In this document: positions 55,778-63,730 of the stretch, one piece after another
How positions within the stretch are numbered: position 1 is the stretch's first letter
How the letters are laid out: the number at the start of each line of letters is the position of its first letter
Made by a program: the position numbers and the translations under genes
NCBI RefSeq assembly: GCF_026236535.1
Contig: NZ_JAHTMW010000005.1
Span: 62,001 to 126,000 of the forward strand
Length of the DNA: 64,000 bases
Direction: 5' to 3'
DNA from: Streptomyces sp. SKN60
Lineage (GTDB): Bacteria > Actinomycetota > Actinomycetes > Streptomycetales > Streptomycetaceae
Notes under the pieces: model-generated
Database searches by the model: none
Told to the model about the DNA's origin: nothing
What the model saw: the letters and a program-made list of their open reading frames with translations, nothing else

Positions 55778-57187
55778 CTAGAAAGACGCGTGGCGCGGGC
55801 GATGGCGCGTGTGCGGGTTGCCGCCCAGTCGGAACTCGTGGAGGAAGCGGGGCGGCGGCGGTCCGGCGAGCCCCGCCCGGTAGAGCCCGTACGAGAGCCG
55901 CTGCGTCTTCGCGCTGTGCAGCGCGCCGCGCAGCGGCCCGTCCCGCAGCACCGCCGCCGGACCGAGCAGTCCCTCGACGACGGCCAGCGCCCCGGCCACG
56001 TCGCCGTGGACGATCCGGTCCCGGACCCCGTCCAGGCAGTCCGGGCGCCGGTGCGCCTCGTCGATGGCCCGCAGACAGGGCAGCGGGGGGCCGGACAGTG
56101 CGAAGAGCAGTTCCTCGCGCCGTAGTTGCGCCGGATCGTGGTCGAGCGGCGCGAGGACGCCGTCGACCAGCGCGATCCGGTGTCGGGCGCCCCGGCACTC
56201 CACGATGCGCGGCGCGCCCGGGTCGTCCGGGACCCGTACGGCGGGGGCGGCCCCCGGCGCGAGAGCGGCGGCGACCAGCGGATGCAGCCGCCCGGGCTCG
56301 ACCGCCCCGGCGCGCAGCAGCTCTAGGTCGGGCGGCAGCCAGGTCGCCGCGTCGGGCAGCAGCGGAAGCCGCGTACCCGAACCGCCTACGGCCCGTACGG
56401 AGCCGTAACCGCTGCCGGAACCGCCGACGTCGAGGACCAGCCGCCGCTCCCCGGCCCGTACGGCCACGGCACCGGCCGTCCGCCCCTCGGCGGCGAGCAG
56501 GATCCGGGCCTCGGCCGCCCAGCGCTCGGCCTCGGGCCGCGGCGGCAGGTCCGGGCCCAGCCCGGCCCCGGAGCGTTCCCGCAGCTCACCGGCCCGGCGG
56601 GCGTCCCACAGATGTCGGTGCAGGTCGAGCCGGAAGCGCCGGCTGGGCCGGGGATGCGGATGTACGGCGGGGTGGACGGCCGGGTCGTCCCAAGTCGGGT
56701 CCACCCCGTCCCACAGGGCGAGCGCGACGCGCTGTCCGCCCCCGGCCCAGGCGGGCGGGGTGCGCACCACGAGGTGCAGGGGAGGCCGGTCGCCCGTGAG
56801 GTCGTCGTACCGCGCGAGCGCGATCGTGAGGCCGGGTCGAAGCAGCCCGTCGGGCGCGACCCGGGGCAGGTGCCAGCGCAGCAGGTCCGGCGCCAGGTGC
56901 CGCAGGTCCGCCCGTACGCGGGCGGCCAGTTCGCGGCCTCGGGCCCGTACGAGCAGCTTGAGGTCCAGGTCGACGTCGAAGCCCGCGGTGGCGCACGCCC
57001 CGGCCCAGTCGCCGCGCAGGCGGCGGGCGGTGGCGGTCTCGATCATGGCGGCCGGCACGGCGAAAGCGCGCACGCGCGACCAGAAGGCGGGAAGCGAGGA
57101 AGCGGAATGCGAGGAAGCGGGAAGCGAAGAAGCGGAAAGCGAAGAAGCGGGGAAACGGGTGGCACCGTTCGCGATGTGAGTGGTCAT
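55778..57187 (-). CDS. Unknown protein associated with MoxR/VWA genes
   Basis: A 469-residue protein that I cannot assign to a family. Residues ~10-35 are a Ser/Ala repeat (SSLSASSLPASSHSASSLPA) encoded by near-tandem GGAAGCG units. The body has a helical start (AAMIETATARRLRGDWAGAC), a strand-rich middle (RRLVLDVGGSGSGYGSVRAV) and a C-terminal helical domain (RREELLFALSG, LRDGPLRGALHSAKTQRLSY) ending HEFRLGGNPHTRHRP. No signal peptide or membrane segment. As first gene of the MoxR/VWA unit, it may be the client or adaptor. Confidence 0.75.
   Translation of the reverse strand: MTTHIANGATRFPASSLSASSLPASSHSASSLPAFWSRVRAFAVPAAMIETATARRLRGDWAGACATAGFDVDLDLKLLVRARGRELAARVRADLRHLAPDLLRWHLPRVAPDGLLRPGLTIALARYDDLTGDRPPLHLVVRTPPAWAGGGQRVALALWDGVDPTWDDPAVHPAVHPHPRPSRRFRLDLHRHLWDARRAGELRERSGAGLGPDLPPRPEAERWAAEARILLAAEGRTAGAVAVRAGERRLVLDVGGSGSGYGSVRAVGGSGTRLPLLPDAATWLPPDLELLRAGAVEPGRLHPLVAAALAPGAAPAVRVPDDPGAPRIVECRGARHRIALVDGVLAPLDHDPAQLRREELLFALSGPPLPCLRAIDEAHRRPDCLDGVRDRIVHGDVAGALAVVEGLLGPAAVLRDGPLRGALHSAKTQRLSYGLYRAGLAGPPPPRFLHEFRLGGNPHTRHRPRHASF
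57089..57150 (-). repeat. Degenerate GGAAGCGAAGAAGCG tandem repeat at the 5' end of the unknown gene
   Basis: About six imperfect units of AAGCGGRA/GCGAAGAA. In the reading frame they encode the Ser-Ala-Ser-Ser-Leu-Pro repeats near the N-terminus. Confidence 0.6.
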
Positions 57188-57299
57188 CAGCACTCACCTT
57201 GCGCGGACGGGACCCCCAATCTGAGAGCAGAATGAGTCGTCATCGCGCCGATCGTAACCACACGCGGTCACGACCCGCCAGGGTAAATCCTGAATCATG

Positions 57300-57337
57300 C
57301 AGGCACGCTTGCTTGTTTCTCGTAGTGCTGCCAAGGT
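57300..57337 (+). promoter_or_regulatory. Promoter/operator of the acyl-CoA synthetase operon, twin of 44843-44880
   Basis: TTGCTT (57309-57314), 17 bp, CAAGGT (57332-57337). A dyad CAGGC-AC-GCTTG (57300-57311) overlaps the -35. GCACGCTTG, TTGTTTCT and GCTGCCA occur at the same relative positions as in the other promoter. Confidence 0.7.
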
Positions 57338-57400
57338 CGGCCCAGATCTCCCCACAACGCACGCGCACCAGACATCCTGTCGCTCAGGGGGCATGTACGC

Positions 57401-59005
57401 ATGGTGTTCCGCAGTGAATTCGCCGACGTTCCGGTCGTCTCCCGTCCCATCCACGACGCCGTCCTCGGCCGTGCCGCAGAGTTCGGCGAGCGCCCGGCGC
57501 TGATCGACGGCACCGGCGGCGAGGGGGCGCTCACCCTCACGTACGCGCAGGTGGACGCCTTCCACCGGCGGGTGGCCGCAGGCCTCGCGGAGGCCGGGGT
57601 GCGCAAGGGCGACGTCCTCGCCCTGCACAGCCCCAACACGGTGCTGTTCCCGGTCGCGTTCTACGCGGCGACCCGCGCCGGCGCGTCCGTGACCACCGTC
57701 CATCCGCTCGCCACGCCCGAGGAGTTCGCCAAGCAGCTCCGCGACTCCGCCGCGCGCTGGATCGTGACCGTGTCGCCGCTGCTTGCGACGGCCCGCGCGG
57801 CCGCCGAACTCGCGGGCGGCGTCGAGGAGATCCTCCTCTGCGACGCGACGCCGGAGGGGGACGCGACCCGGTCCCTCCAGTCCTTCCTCGCCTCCACCGC
57901 CCCCGAGCCGGTCCTCGACATCGACCCGGACTCGGACGTCGCCGCCCTCCCGTACTCCTCCGGCACCACCGGCGTCCCCAAGGGCGTCATGCTCACCCAC
58001 ACCTCCATCGCCACCAACCTCGCCCAGCTCGAACCCCTGATGCCGATGGGCTCCGGCGAACGCATCCTCGCCGTGCTGCCGTTCTTCCACGTGTACGGCC
58101 TGACGGCGCTGATGAACGCCCCGCTGCGGCAGGGCGCCACCGTCGTCGTCCTGCCCCGCTTCGAGCTCGACGGCTTCCTGGCCGCCATCGAGAAGCACCG
58201 CATCGACGTCCTGTTCGTGGCGCCGCCGATCGTCCTCGCGCTCGCCAAGCACCCGGCGGTCGCGAACTACGACCTGTCGTCCCTGAAGTACATCGTCTGC
58301 TCCGCCGCCCCGCTCGACGCCGCCCTCGCCGAGTCCTGTTCGGCGCGGCTCGGGCTGCCGCCGATCCTCCAGGCGTACGGCATGACGGAGCTGTCCCCGG
58401 GCACCCATCTCGTCCCGCTCGCCACCGAGAACCCCCCACCGGGCACGGTCGGCAAGCTGCTGCCGTCGACCGAGATGCGGCTGGTCGCGCTCGACGACCC
58501 GGCGAAGGACGTCCCGGGGGGCGAGTCGGGCGAGGAGGGCGAGATCGCCATCCGTGGCCCGCAGGTCATGAAGGGCTATCTGGGCCGGCCGGACGCCACC
58601 GCCGCGATGATCGACGCGGACGGCTGGCTGCACACCGGCGACATCGGGCGGGTCGACGAGGACGGCTGGCTGTATGTCGTCGACCGGGTGAAGGAACTCA
58701 TCAAGTACAAGGGCTTCCAGGTCGCCCCGGCCGAGCTGGAGGCACTGCTGCTCACGCACGAGGGCATCGCCGACGCGGCCGTCATCGGGGTCGTGGACGG
58801 CGACGGCACGGAGGTCCCGAAGGCCTTCGTGGTGCGTCAGGCGGCGGCGCCCGGCCGGCCGGAGCTCGGCGCCGAGGACGTCATGGCGTACGTGGCCGAG
58901 CGGGTCGCCCCGTACAAGAAGATCCGGCAGGTGGAGTTCATCGACACCGTGCCCCGAGCGGTGTCGGGCAAGATCCTGCGCCGGGAACTGAGGAACCGCG
59001 CATGA
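57401..59005 (+). CDS. Acyl-CoA synthetase (4-coumarate:CoA ligase-like AMP-binding protein)
   Basis: A 534-residue adenylate-forming enzyme that would activate a carboxylic acid to its CoA thioester. Core motifs: ATP site LPYSSGTTGVPKGVMLTHTS at ~184-203, YGMTELSPG at ~326, DGWLHTGDIG at ~406, VKELIKYKGFQVAP at ~429 and the catalytic lysine in SGKILRREL near the C-terminus. The closest type is 4-coumarate/medium-chain acyl-CoA ligase; the acid is not known. First gene of an operon with enoyl-CoA hydratase and TetR genes. Confidence 0.93.
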   Translation: MVFRSEFADVPVVSRPIHDAVLGRAAEFGERPALIDGTGGEGALTLTYAQVDAFHRRVAAGLAEAGVRKGDVLALHSPNTVLFPVAFYAATRAGASVTTVHPLATPEEFAKQLRDSAARWIVTVSPLLATARAAAELAGGVEEILLCDATPEGDATRSLQSFLASTAPEPVLDIDPDSDVAALPYSSGTTGVPKGVMLTHTSIATNLAQLEPLMPMGSGERILAVLPFFHVYGLTALMNAPLRQGATVVVLPRFELDGFLAAIEKHRIDVLFVAPPIVLALAKHPAVANYDLSSLKYIVCSAAPLDAALAESCSARLGLPPILQAYGMTELSPGTHLVPLATENPPPGTVGKLLPSTEMRLVALDDPAKDVPGGESGEEGEIAIRGPQVMKGYLGRPDATAAMIDADGWLHTGDIGRVDEDGWLYVVDRVKELIKYKGFQVAPAELEALLLTHEGIADAAVIGVVDGDGTEVPKAFVVRQAAAPGRPELGAEDVMAYVAERVAPYKKIRQVEFIDTVPRAVSGKILRRELRNRA

Positions 59006-59724
59006 GCCTCATCCAGACAGGGTCCGACCGGGGCATCACCACGCTCACCCTGGACTCCCCGGCCAACCGCAACGCGCTCTCGGCGCCGCTGGTGACCGCG
59101 CTCGCGGACGCGCTGGCCGCCTGCGGCAAGGACCCGGGCGTACGGGCGGTGGTCCTGACCCACACCGGCGGTACGTTCAGCGCGGGCGCGGACCTGAAGG
59201 CGCCGCCCGGGCCGTACGCCTTCGTCGACCTGCTCCGGCAGATCGTCGAGCTGCCGAAGCCGGTGGTGGGCGTGGTCGACGGGCACGCGCGGGCGGGCGG
59301 CCTGGGGCTGCTCGGCGCGTGCGACGTCGTCCTGGCGTCGGAGGGGTCGGACTTCGCGCTCACGGAGGTACGGATCGGGGTCGCGCCCGCGGTCATCTCG
59401 CTCACCCTCCTCCCCAAGCTGGAGCCGCGGGCGGCGGCCCGCCACTACCTGACGGGGGAGCGTTTCGGTACGGCGGAGGCGCGGGCGATGGGCCTGGTGA
59501 CGGGGCCCACCGCCGACCTCGACCCGATCCTGGACGGCCTGCGCCGGGCCTCCCCGCAGGGCCTGCGGGAGGCGAAGCGCCTGGTCACGGCTAGAGTCCT
59601 GGAAACCTTCGAACGCGAGGCGGAGGAGCTGGTGCAGTTGTCGGCCTCGCTGTTCGCCTCGGCCGAGGCGCGCGAAGGGATGACGGCCTTCCTCGAACGA
59701 CGGGACCCTTCGTGGCGACTGTGA
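59002..59724 (+). CDS. Enoyl-CoA hydratase/isomerase family protein
   Basis: A 240-residue crotonase. The oxyanion-hole segments are GGTFSAGADLKAPPG (~56-70) and VDGHARAGGLGLLGACDVVL (~93-112). The usual catalytic glutamate at the latter site region is not obvious (ARAGGLG in place of xGGGxE), so either hydration or isomerisation may be altered. It probably acts on the unsaturated acyl-CoA made by the operon or its twin. Starts within the stop of the synthetase gene (ATGA) and overlaps the TetR start by 13 bp. Confidence 0.9.
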   Translation: MSLIQTGSDRGITTLTLDSPANRNALSAPLVTALADALAACGKDPGVRAVVLTHTGGTFSAGADLKAPPGPYAFVDLLRQIVELPKPVVGVVDGHARAGGLGLLGACDVVLASEGSDFALTEVRIGVAPAVISLTLLPKLEPRAAARHYLTGERFGTAEARAMGLVTGPTADLDPILDGLRRASPQGLREAKRLVTARVLETFEREAEELVQLSASLFASAEAREGMTAFLERRDPSWRL

Positions 59725-60290
59725 CCGGCCCCAAACAGGACAGGAGCCGCGCCACCCGGCAGCGGCTCCTGGAGGCGGCGGTGGCCTGCCTGGCCGAGCA
59801 CGGCTGGGCGGGCTCCACCGTCGCGGTGGTCGCCGAGCGGGCCGGGGTCTCCCGGGGCGCCGCCCAGCACCACTTCCCGACCCGCGAGGACCTCTTCACG
59901 GCGGCCGTCGAGTACGTGGCCGAGGAACGCTCCCAGGCCCTGCGCACCATCCCCACCCAGGACCGCCGCGCCGTCGTCGCCGCCCTCGTCGACCTCTACA
60001 CCGGCCCCCTCTTCCGCGCCGCCCTCCACCTCTGGGTCGCCGCCTCCAACGAGGACCAGCTCCGCCCCCGCGTCACCGAACTCGAGGCCCGCGTCGGCCG
60101 CGAGTCCCACCGCATCGCCGTCGACCTCCTCGCCGCCGACGAGTCCCGCCCCGGCGTCCGCGAATCCGTCCAGGGCCTCCTCGACATGGCCCGCGGCCTG
60201 GGCCTCGCCACCCTCCTGACGGACGACCGCGCGCGTCGCGAGCGCGTGGTCGCCCAATGGGCGCAGCTCCTGGACGAGGCCCTGGGCTGA
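59712..60290 (+). CDS. TetR family transcriptional regulator
   Basis: A 192-residue regulator with a TetR HTH at ~12-58 (TRQRLLEAAVACLAEHGWAG, VAVVAERAGVSRGAAQHHF) and a helical ligand domain. As last gene of the acyl-CoA synthetase operon and overlapping the hydratase gene by 13 bp, it probably senses an acyl-CoA and represses its own promoter at 57300-57337, and by sequence identity also 44843-44880. GTG 59712 is used; GTG 59721 is an alternative. The target sites are inferred, not shown. Confidence 0.9.
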   Translation: MATVTGPKQDRSRATRQRLLEAAVACLAEHGWAGSTVAVVAERAGVSRGAAQHHFPTREDLFTAAVEYVAEERSQALRTIPTQDRRAVVAALVDLYTGPLFRAALHLWVAASNEDQLRPRVTELEARVGRESHRIAVDLLAADESRPGVRESVQGLLDMARGLGLATLLTDDRARRERVVAQWAQLLDEALG

Positions 60291-60360
60291 CGCCCCTGGG
60301 CCGAGCCCCGGCCGGCGGGCCCGCATGACCGCCGTCACATCGCCCGCCCCGCCCCCGCAG

Positions 60361-60447
60361 TACGCTGGTCGCATGCTTTCGCTCGTACGTCGCCGCCACG
60401 TGGATCTGCTCCGCGTCGCGAGCATGGGCTGTCCCGGTCACCGCTGA
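60361..60447 (+). CDS. Leaderless short leader peptide (RRHVDL type) with its -10 box
   Basis: A 24-residue peptide gene, ATG 60373 to TGA 60447, with TACGCT at 60361-60366 placed 6 bp before the ATG. The peptide is MLSLVRRRHVDLLRVASMGC followed by PGHR. The RRHVDL-RVAS pattern with a C-terminal cysteine matches the short actinobacterial leader peptides annotated upstream of sulfur and redox genes. Those are thought to sense cysteine supply by ribosome stalling. It precedes the oxygenase gene by 94 bp. Regulation of that gene by attenuation is inferred. Confidence 0.7.
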   Translation, partial: YAGRMLSLVRRRHVDLLRVASMGCPGHR

Positions 60448-60541
60448 ACCAGACCGTCAAGGACACCCCCACCCCTCGCCCGGAACCGCCGCACACCCCC
60501 GCGACGCGCCGGGCGCCGTACACCCCACGCGGACGCACACC

Positions 60542-61633
60542 ATGAGTGACCCCTCGTACCTCTCGGACCGTACGAACGCCTCGAACCCCTCGAACGCCTC
60601 GTACCCCTCCCAGCTCCCCATCGTCGACCTCTCCGCCGCCGACCGCGGCCCGCAGGCCCGCCGCCTGCTGCACGCGCAGCTGCATTCGGCCGCCCATGAC
60701 GTGGGCTTCTTCCAGCTCGTCGGGCACGGCGTGACGGAGGCGGAGACCCGCGCGCTGACCGACGCCATGCACGCCTTCTTCGCGCTGCCCGAGGCCGACC
60801 GGCTGGCCCTCGACACCACGAACTCGCCGCACTTCCGCGGCTACACCCGGGTCGGCGACGAGCGGACCGCCGGAGCCCGGGACTGGCGGGACCAGCTGGA
60901 CATCGGGGCCGAGCGGCCGGCGCATCTGCCGGGGCCGGGGGAGCCCCCGTACTGGTGGCTGCAGGGGCCGAACCAGTGGCCCGAGGCACTGCCCGAGCTG
61001 CGGCTCGCCGCGCTGAACTGGATCGAGCGCCTCTCCGGCGTCGCCGAGCGGCTGCTCCACGAGCTGCTGCTGTCGATCGGCGCACGCCCGGACTTCTACG
61101 ACGCGGCCTTCGGCCGCCACGCCCACCCGCACCTCAAGCTGGTCCGCTACCCGGGCAGCAGCGGCGACGCGGGCGACGACCAGGGCGTCGGGGCGCACAA
61201 GGACTACGGGTTCCTGACCCTGCTCCTGCAGGACCAGGTGGGCGGGCTGCAGGTGGAGCGGGAGGACGGTCTGTTCCACGACGTGCCGCCGCTGCCGGGC
61301 GCGTTCGTCGTCAACCTCGGCGAGCTCCTGGAGGTGGCCACCGACGGCTACCTGGTCGCCACCAACCACCGCGTGGTGTCACCGCCCGGCGCGACGGAAC
61401 GCTTCTCCGTGCCGTTCTTCTACAACCCGCGGCTCGACGCCCGGATCACCCCGCTGGAGTTCCCGTACGCCGCCGCCGCGCCCGGCGTGACGGCCGACCC
61501 GGCGAACCCGCTGTTCGCCGAGTACGGCCGCAATGAGCTGAAGGGCAAGCTCCGCGCCCACCCCCTCGCCGCGGCCCGCCACCACGCGGACCTGCTCAGC
61601 GCGTCCGGCGGTCAGCTCGCGATGTCGGAGTAG
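60542..61633 (+). CDS. 2-oxoglutarate/Fe(II) oxygenase, isopenicillin-N-synthase-like
   Basis: A 363-residue cytoplasmic enzyme of the non-haem iron(II) dioxygenase family. Residues ~22-130 are the DIOX_N domain (LPIVDLSAADRG, VGFFQLVGHGV). The double-stranded helix core has GAHKDYGFLTLLLQD with the iron-binding His and Asp at ~219/221, and VATNHRVVSPPG with the distal His at ~280, followed by RFSVPFFYNPR carrying the 2OG-binding arginine. Substrate unknown. A leader-peptide gene precedes it. Its 3' end overlaps citrate synthase by 22 bp, tail to tail. Confidence 0.92.
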   Translation: MSDPSYLSDRTNASNPSNASYPSQLPIVDLSAADRGPQARRLLHAQLHSAAHDVGFFQLVGHGVTEAETRALTDAMHAFFALPEADRLALDTTNSPHFRGYTRVGDERTAGARDWRDQLDIGAERPAHLPGPGEPPYWWLQGPNQWPEALPELRLAALNWIERLSGVAERLLHELLLSIGARPDFYDAAFGRHAHPHLKLVRYPGSSGDAGDDQGVGAHKDYGFLTLLLQDQVGGLQVEREDGLFHDVPPLPGAFVVNLGELLEVATDGYLVATNHRVVSPPGATERFSVPFFYNPRLDARITPLEFPYAAAAPGVTADPANPLFAEYGRNELKGKLRAHPLAAARHHADLLSASGGQLAMSE

Positions 61634-62712
61634 CCCTCGATCTCGCGCGGGTCCCGCTGGCCGGGGCCCGTGTAGCGGGCCGAGGGGCGCACGAGCCGCC
61701 CGGTGCGCTTCTGCTCCAGGATGTGCGCCGACCAGCCCGCCGTACGGGCGCAGGTGAACATCGACGTGAACATGTGCGCCGGGACCTCGGCGAAGTCGAG
61801 GACGATCGCCGCCCAGAACTCGACGTTCGTCGCCAGGACGCGGTCCGGGCGGCGGTTGTGCAGCTCCTCCAGGGCGGCCTTCTCCAGCGCCTCCGCCACC
61901 TCGAAGCGCGGCGCGGCCAGCTCGCGCGCCGTGCGGCGCAGCACGCGGGCGCGCGGGTCCTCGGCGCGGTAGACGCGGTGGCCGAAGCCCATCAGGCGCT
62001 CGCCCTTGTCGAGGGCCTGCTTCACGTACGCCGTCGCGTCGCCCGTCCGCTCGATCTCCTCGATCATGCCGAGCACGCGGGACGGCGCACCGCCGTGCAG
62101 CGGCCCGGACATCGCGCCGACCGCGCCCGAAAGCGCCGCGGCGACGTCGGCGCCGGTGGACGCGATGACCCGCGCCGTGAAGGTGGACGCGTTCATGCCG
62201 TGCTCGGCGGCCGAGGTCCAGTACGCGTCGACGGCCTTGACGTGCTTCGGGTCCGGCTCGCCGCGCCAGCGGATCATGAACCGCTCGACGATGGACTGCG
62301 CCTTGTCGATCTCGCTCTGCGGCACCATCGGCAGGCCCTGGCCGCGCGCGGACTGCGCGACGTACGAGAGGGCCATGACGGCGGCGCGGGCGAGGTCGTC
62401 GCGGGCCTGCTCGGCGGAGATGTCGAGGAGCGGTTTCAGGCCCCAGACCGGCGCGAGCATGGCGAGCGCGGACTGCACGTCGACCCGGATGTCGCCGGAG
62501 TGCACCGGGATCGGGAACGGCTCGGCGGCCGGCAGACCGGGGTTGAAGGCGCCGTCGACGAGCAGGCCCCAGACGTTGCCGAACGAGACGTGACCGACCA
62601 GGTCCTCGATGTCGACCCCGCGGTAGCGCAGCGCGCCGCCTTCCTTGTCGGGTTCGGCGATCTCCGTCTCGAACGCGACGACTCCTTCGAGCCCGGGTAC
62701 GAAGTCGGACAT
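61612..62712 (-). CDS. Citrate synthase 2
   Basis: A 366-residue citrate synthase of the actinobacterial CitA type. It condenses oxaloacetate and acetyl-CoA (or propionyl-CoA in related methylcitrate synthases). Catalytic histidines are in AEHGMNASTFTARV (~187) and MGFGHRVYR (~237). The third catalytic acidic residue is found as Glu in NVEFWAAIVLD instead of the Asp of the usual NVDFY, which I believe is shared by CitA homologues. GAGGAG precedes ATG 62712. Dyads lie in its promoter region, shared with pdxH. Confidence 0.92.
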   Translation of the reverse strand: MSDFVPGLEGVVAFETEIAEPDKEGGALRYRGVDIEDLVGHVSFGNVWGLLVDGAFNPGLPAAEPFPIPVHSGDIRVDVQSALAMLAPVWGLKPLLDISAEQARDDLARAAVMALSYVAQSARGQGLPMVPQSEIDKAQSIVERFMIRWRGEPDPKHVKAVDAYWTSAAEHGMNASTFTARVIASTGADVAAALSGAVGAMSGPLHGGAPSRVLGMIEEIERTGDATAYVKQALDKGERLMGFGHRVYRAEDPRARVLRRTARELAAPRFEVAEALEKAALEELHNRRPDRVLATNVEFWAAIVLDFAEVPAHMFTSMFTCARTAGWSAHILEQKRTGRLVRPSARYTGPGQRDPREIEGYSDIAS

Positions 62713-62739
62713 GGGGCGGCTCCTCAATCGTGGGGATCG

Positions 62740-62769
62740 GTCGTTCGGGGAACGACTGATCGATGATCA
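62740..62769. promoter_or_regulatory. Two adjacent dyads between citrate synthase and pdxH
   Basis: GTCGTTC-GGG-GAACGAC (62740-62756) and TGATC-GAT-GATCA (62757-62769), head to tail. Both arm pairs are perfect. They lie 28-57 bp upstream of the citrate synthase start. Confidence 0.5.
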
Positions 62770-62938
62770 ATCATTCGGCCGTTGGTTGGCAGGACGCAAC
62801 AGGGATCCAGCGCATGAGTCTGTACGGTTCCGATGATGCGGGGAAGCGTGACATCCGGCACACTGCGCCGTTCCGGGGACGGAGGGTTAACGGCACGCGG
62901 TGCCGGGCAAACTCCGCCACTGCGGCAGGATGGAGCCC

Positions 62939-63613
62939 GTGACAGACGCTCTCGATCCTGATGCTCTCGATCCCGCCGACATGCGCGAGGTGTACCGGAC
63001 CATGGAGCTGACCGTGGCCGATCTCGCCCCGGACCCGATCGAGCAGTTCGCGCACTGGTTCAAGGAGACCGCCGCCAACCCGGCGATCCACGAGCCGAAC
63101 GCCATGGTCGTCTCCACCGCCGCCCCCGACGGCCGCCCGTCCTCCCGTACGGTGCTGCTCAAGCACTACGACCAGGCCGGCTTCGTCTTCTTCACCAACT
63201 ACGGCTCGCGCAAGGGCCGGGAGCTGACGGCCAATCCGTACGTCTCGCTGCTCTTCCCCTGGCACCCGCTGGCCCGCCAGGTGATCGTCACCGGCCGCGC
63301 CGAGCGCACCGGCCGGGACGAGACCGTCGCCTACTTCCGCACCCGGCCGCACGGCTCCCAGCTGGGCGCCTGGGCCAGCCGCCAGTCCACGGTGATCGAG
63401 TCCCGCGCCGAGCTGCTCGCCCGTTACGAGGAGCTGCACACCCGCTACCCGGAGGGCGAGCAGGTGCCGGTGCCGCCGGAGTGGGGCGGCTTCCGGGTGG
63501 TGCCGGACGCGGTCGAGTTCTGGCAGGGCCACGAGAACCGGCTGCACGACCGGCTGCGATACGTACGGGACACGCCCGACGGTACGTGGCGGGTCGAGCG
63601 CCTCTCGCCCTGA
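62939..63613 (+). CDS. pdxH: Pyridoxine/pyridoxamine 5'-phosphate oxidase
   Basis: A 224-residue FMN enzyme that oxidises pyridoxine or pyridoxamine phosphate to PLP. Family sequences are [35 protein letters not shown] and [48 protein letters not shown] and RLHDRLRY near the end. GTG 62939 is chosen since GGAG lies at proper spacing; ATG 62930 is an in-frame alternative three codons up. Codons 2-14 contain a direct repeat encoding [10 protein letters not shown]. Supplies PLP, for instance to SerC. Confidence 0.95.
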   Translation: MTDALDPDALDPADMREVYRTMELTVADLAPDPIEQFAHWFKETAANPAIHEPNAMVVSTAAPDGRPSSRTVLLKHYDQAGFVFFTNYGSRKGRELTANPYVSLLFPWHPLARQVIVTGRAERTGRDETVAYFRTRPHGSQLGAWASRQSTVIESRAELLARYEELHTRYPEGEQVPVPPEWGGFRVVPDAVEFWQGHENRLHDRLRYVRDTPDGTWRVERLSP

Positions 63614-63625
63614 GGGCCCGAGGAG

Positions 63626-63730
63626 TCACGGCCCTGGAACTCACGGTCCCGGGGCTTACGGTCCCGGGGCTCACGGCCCCGGGGCTCACGGCCCCGGCGC
63701 TCACGGCTCCGGGGCTCACGGTCCCGGGAA
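63626..63730. repeat. 15-bp tandem repeat, seven units
   Basis: Units of TCACGGYCCCGGGGC begin every 15 bp from 63626 through 63716, with a few substitutions. They lie between pdxH and the opposing truncated gene and include that gene's stop codon. Confidence 0.9.

Noticed and set aside
57199..57417. 72-codon frame in the gap between the unknown MoxR-linked gene and the acyl-CoA synthetase
   Set aside because: Arg/His/Pro-rich, no start signal, and it overlaps the shared promoter/operator.
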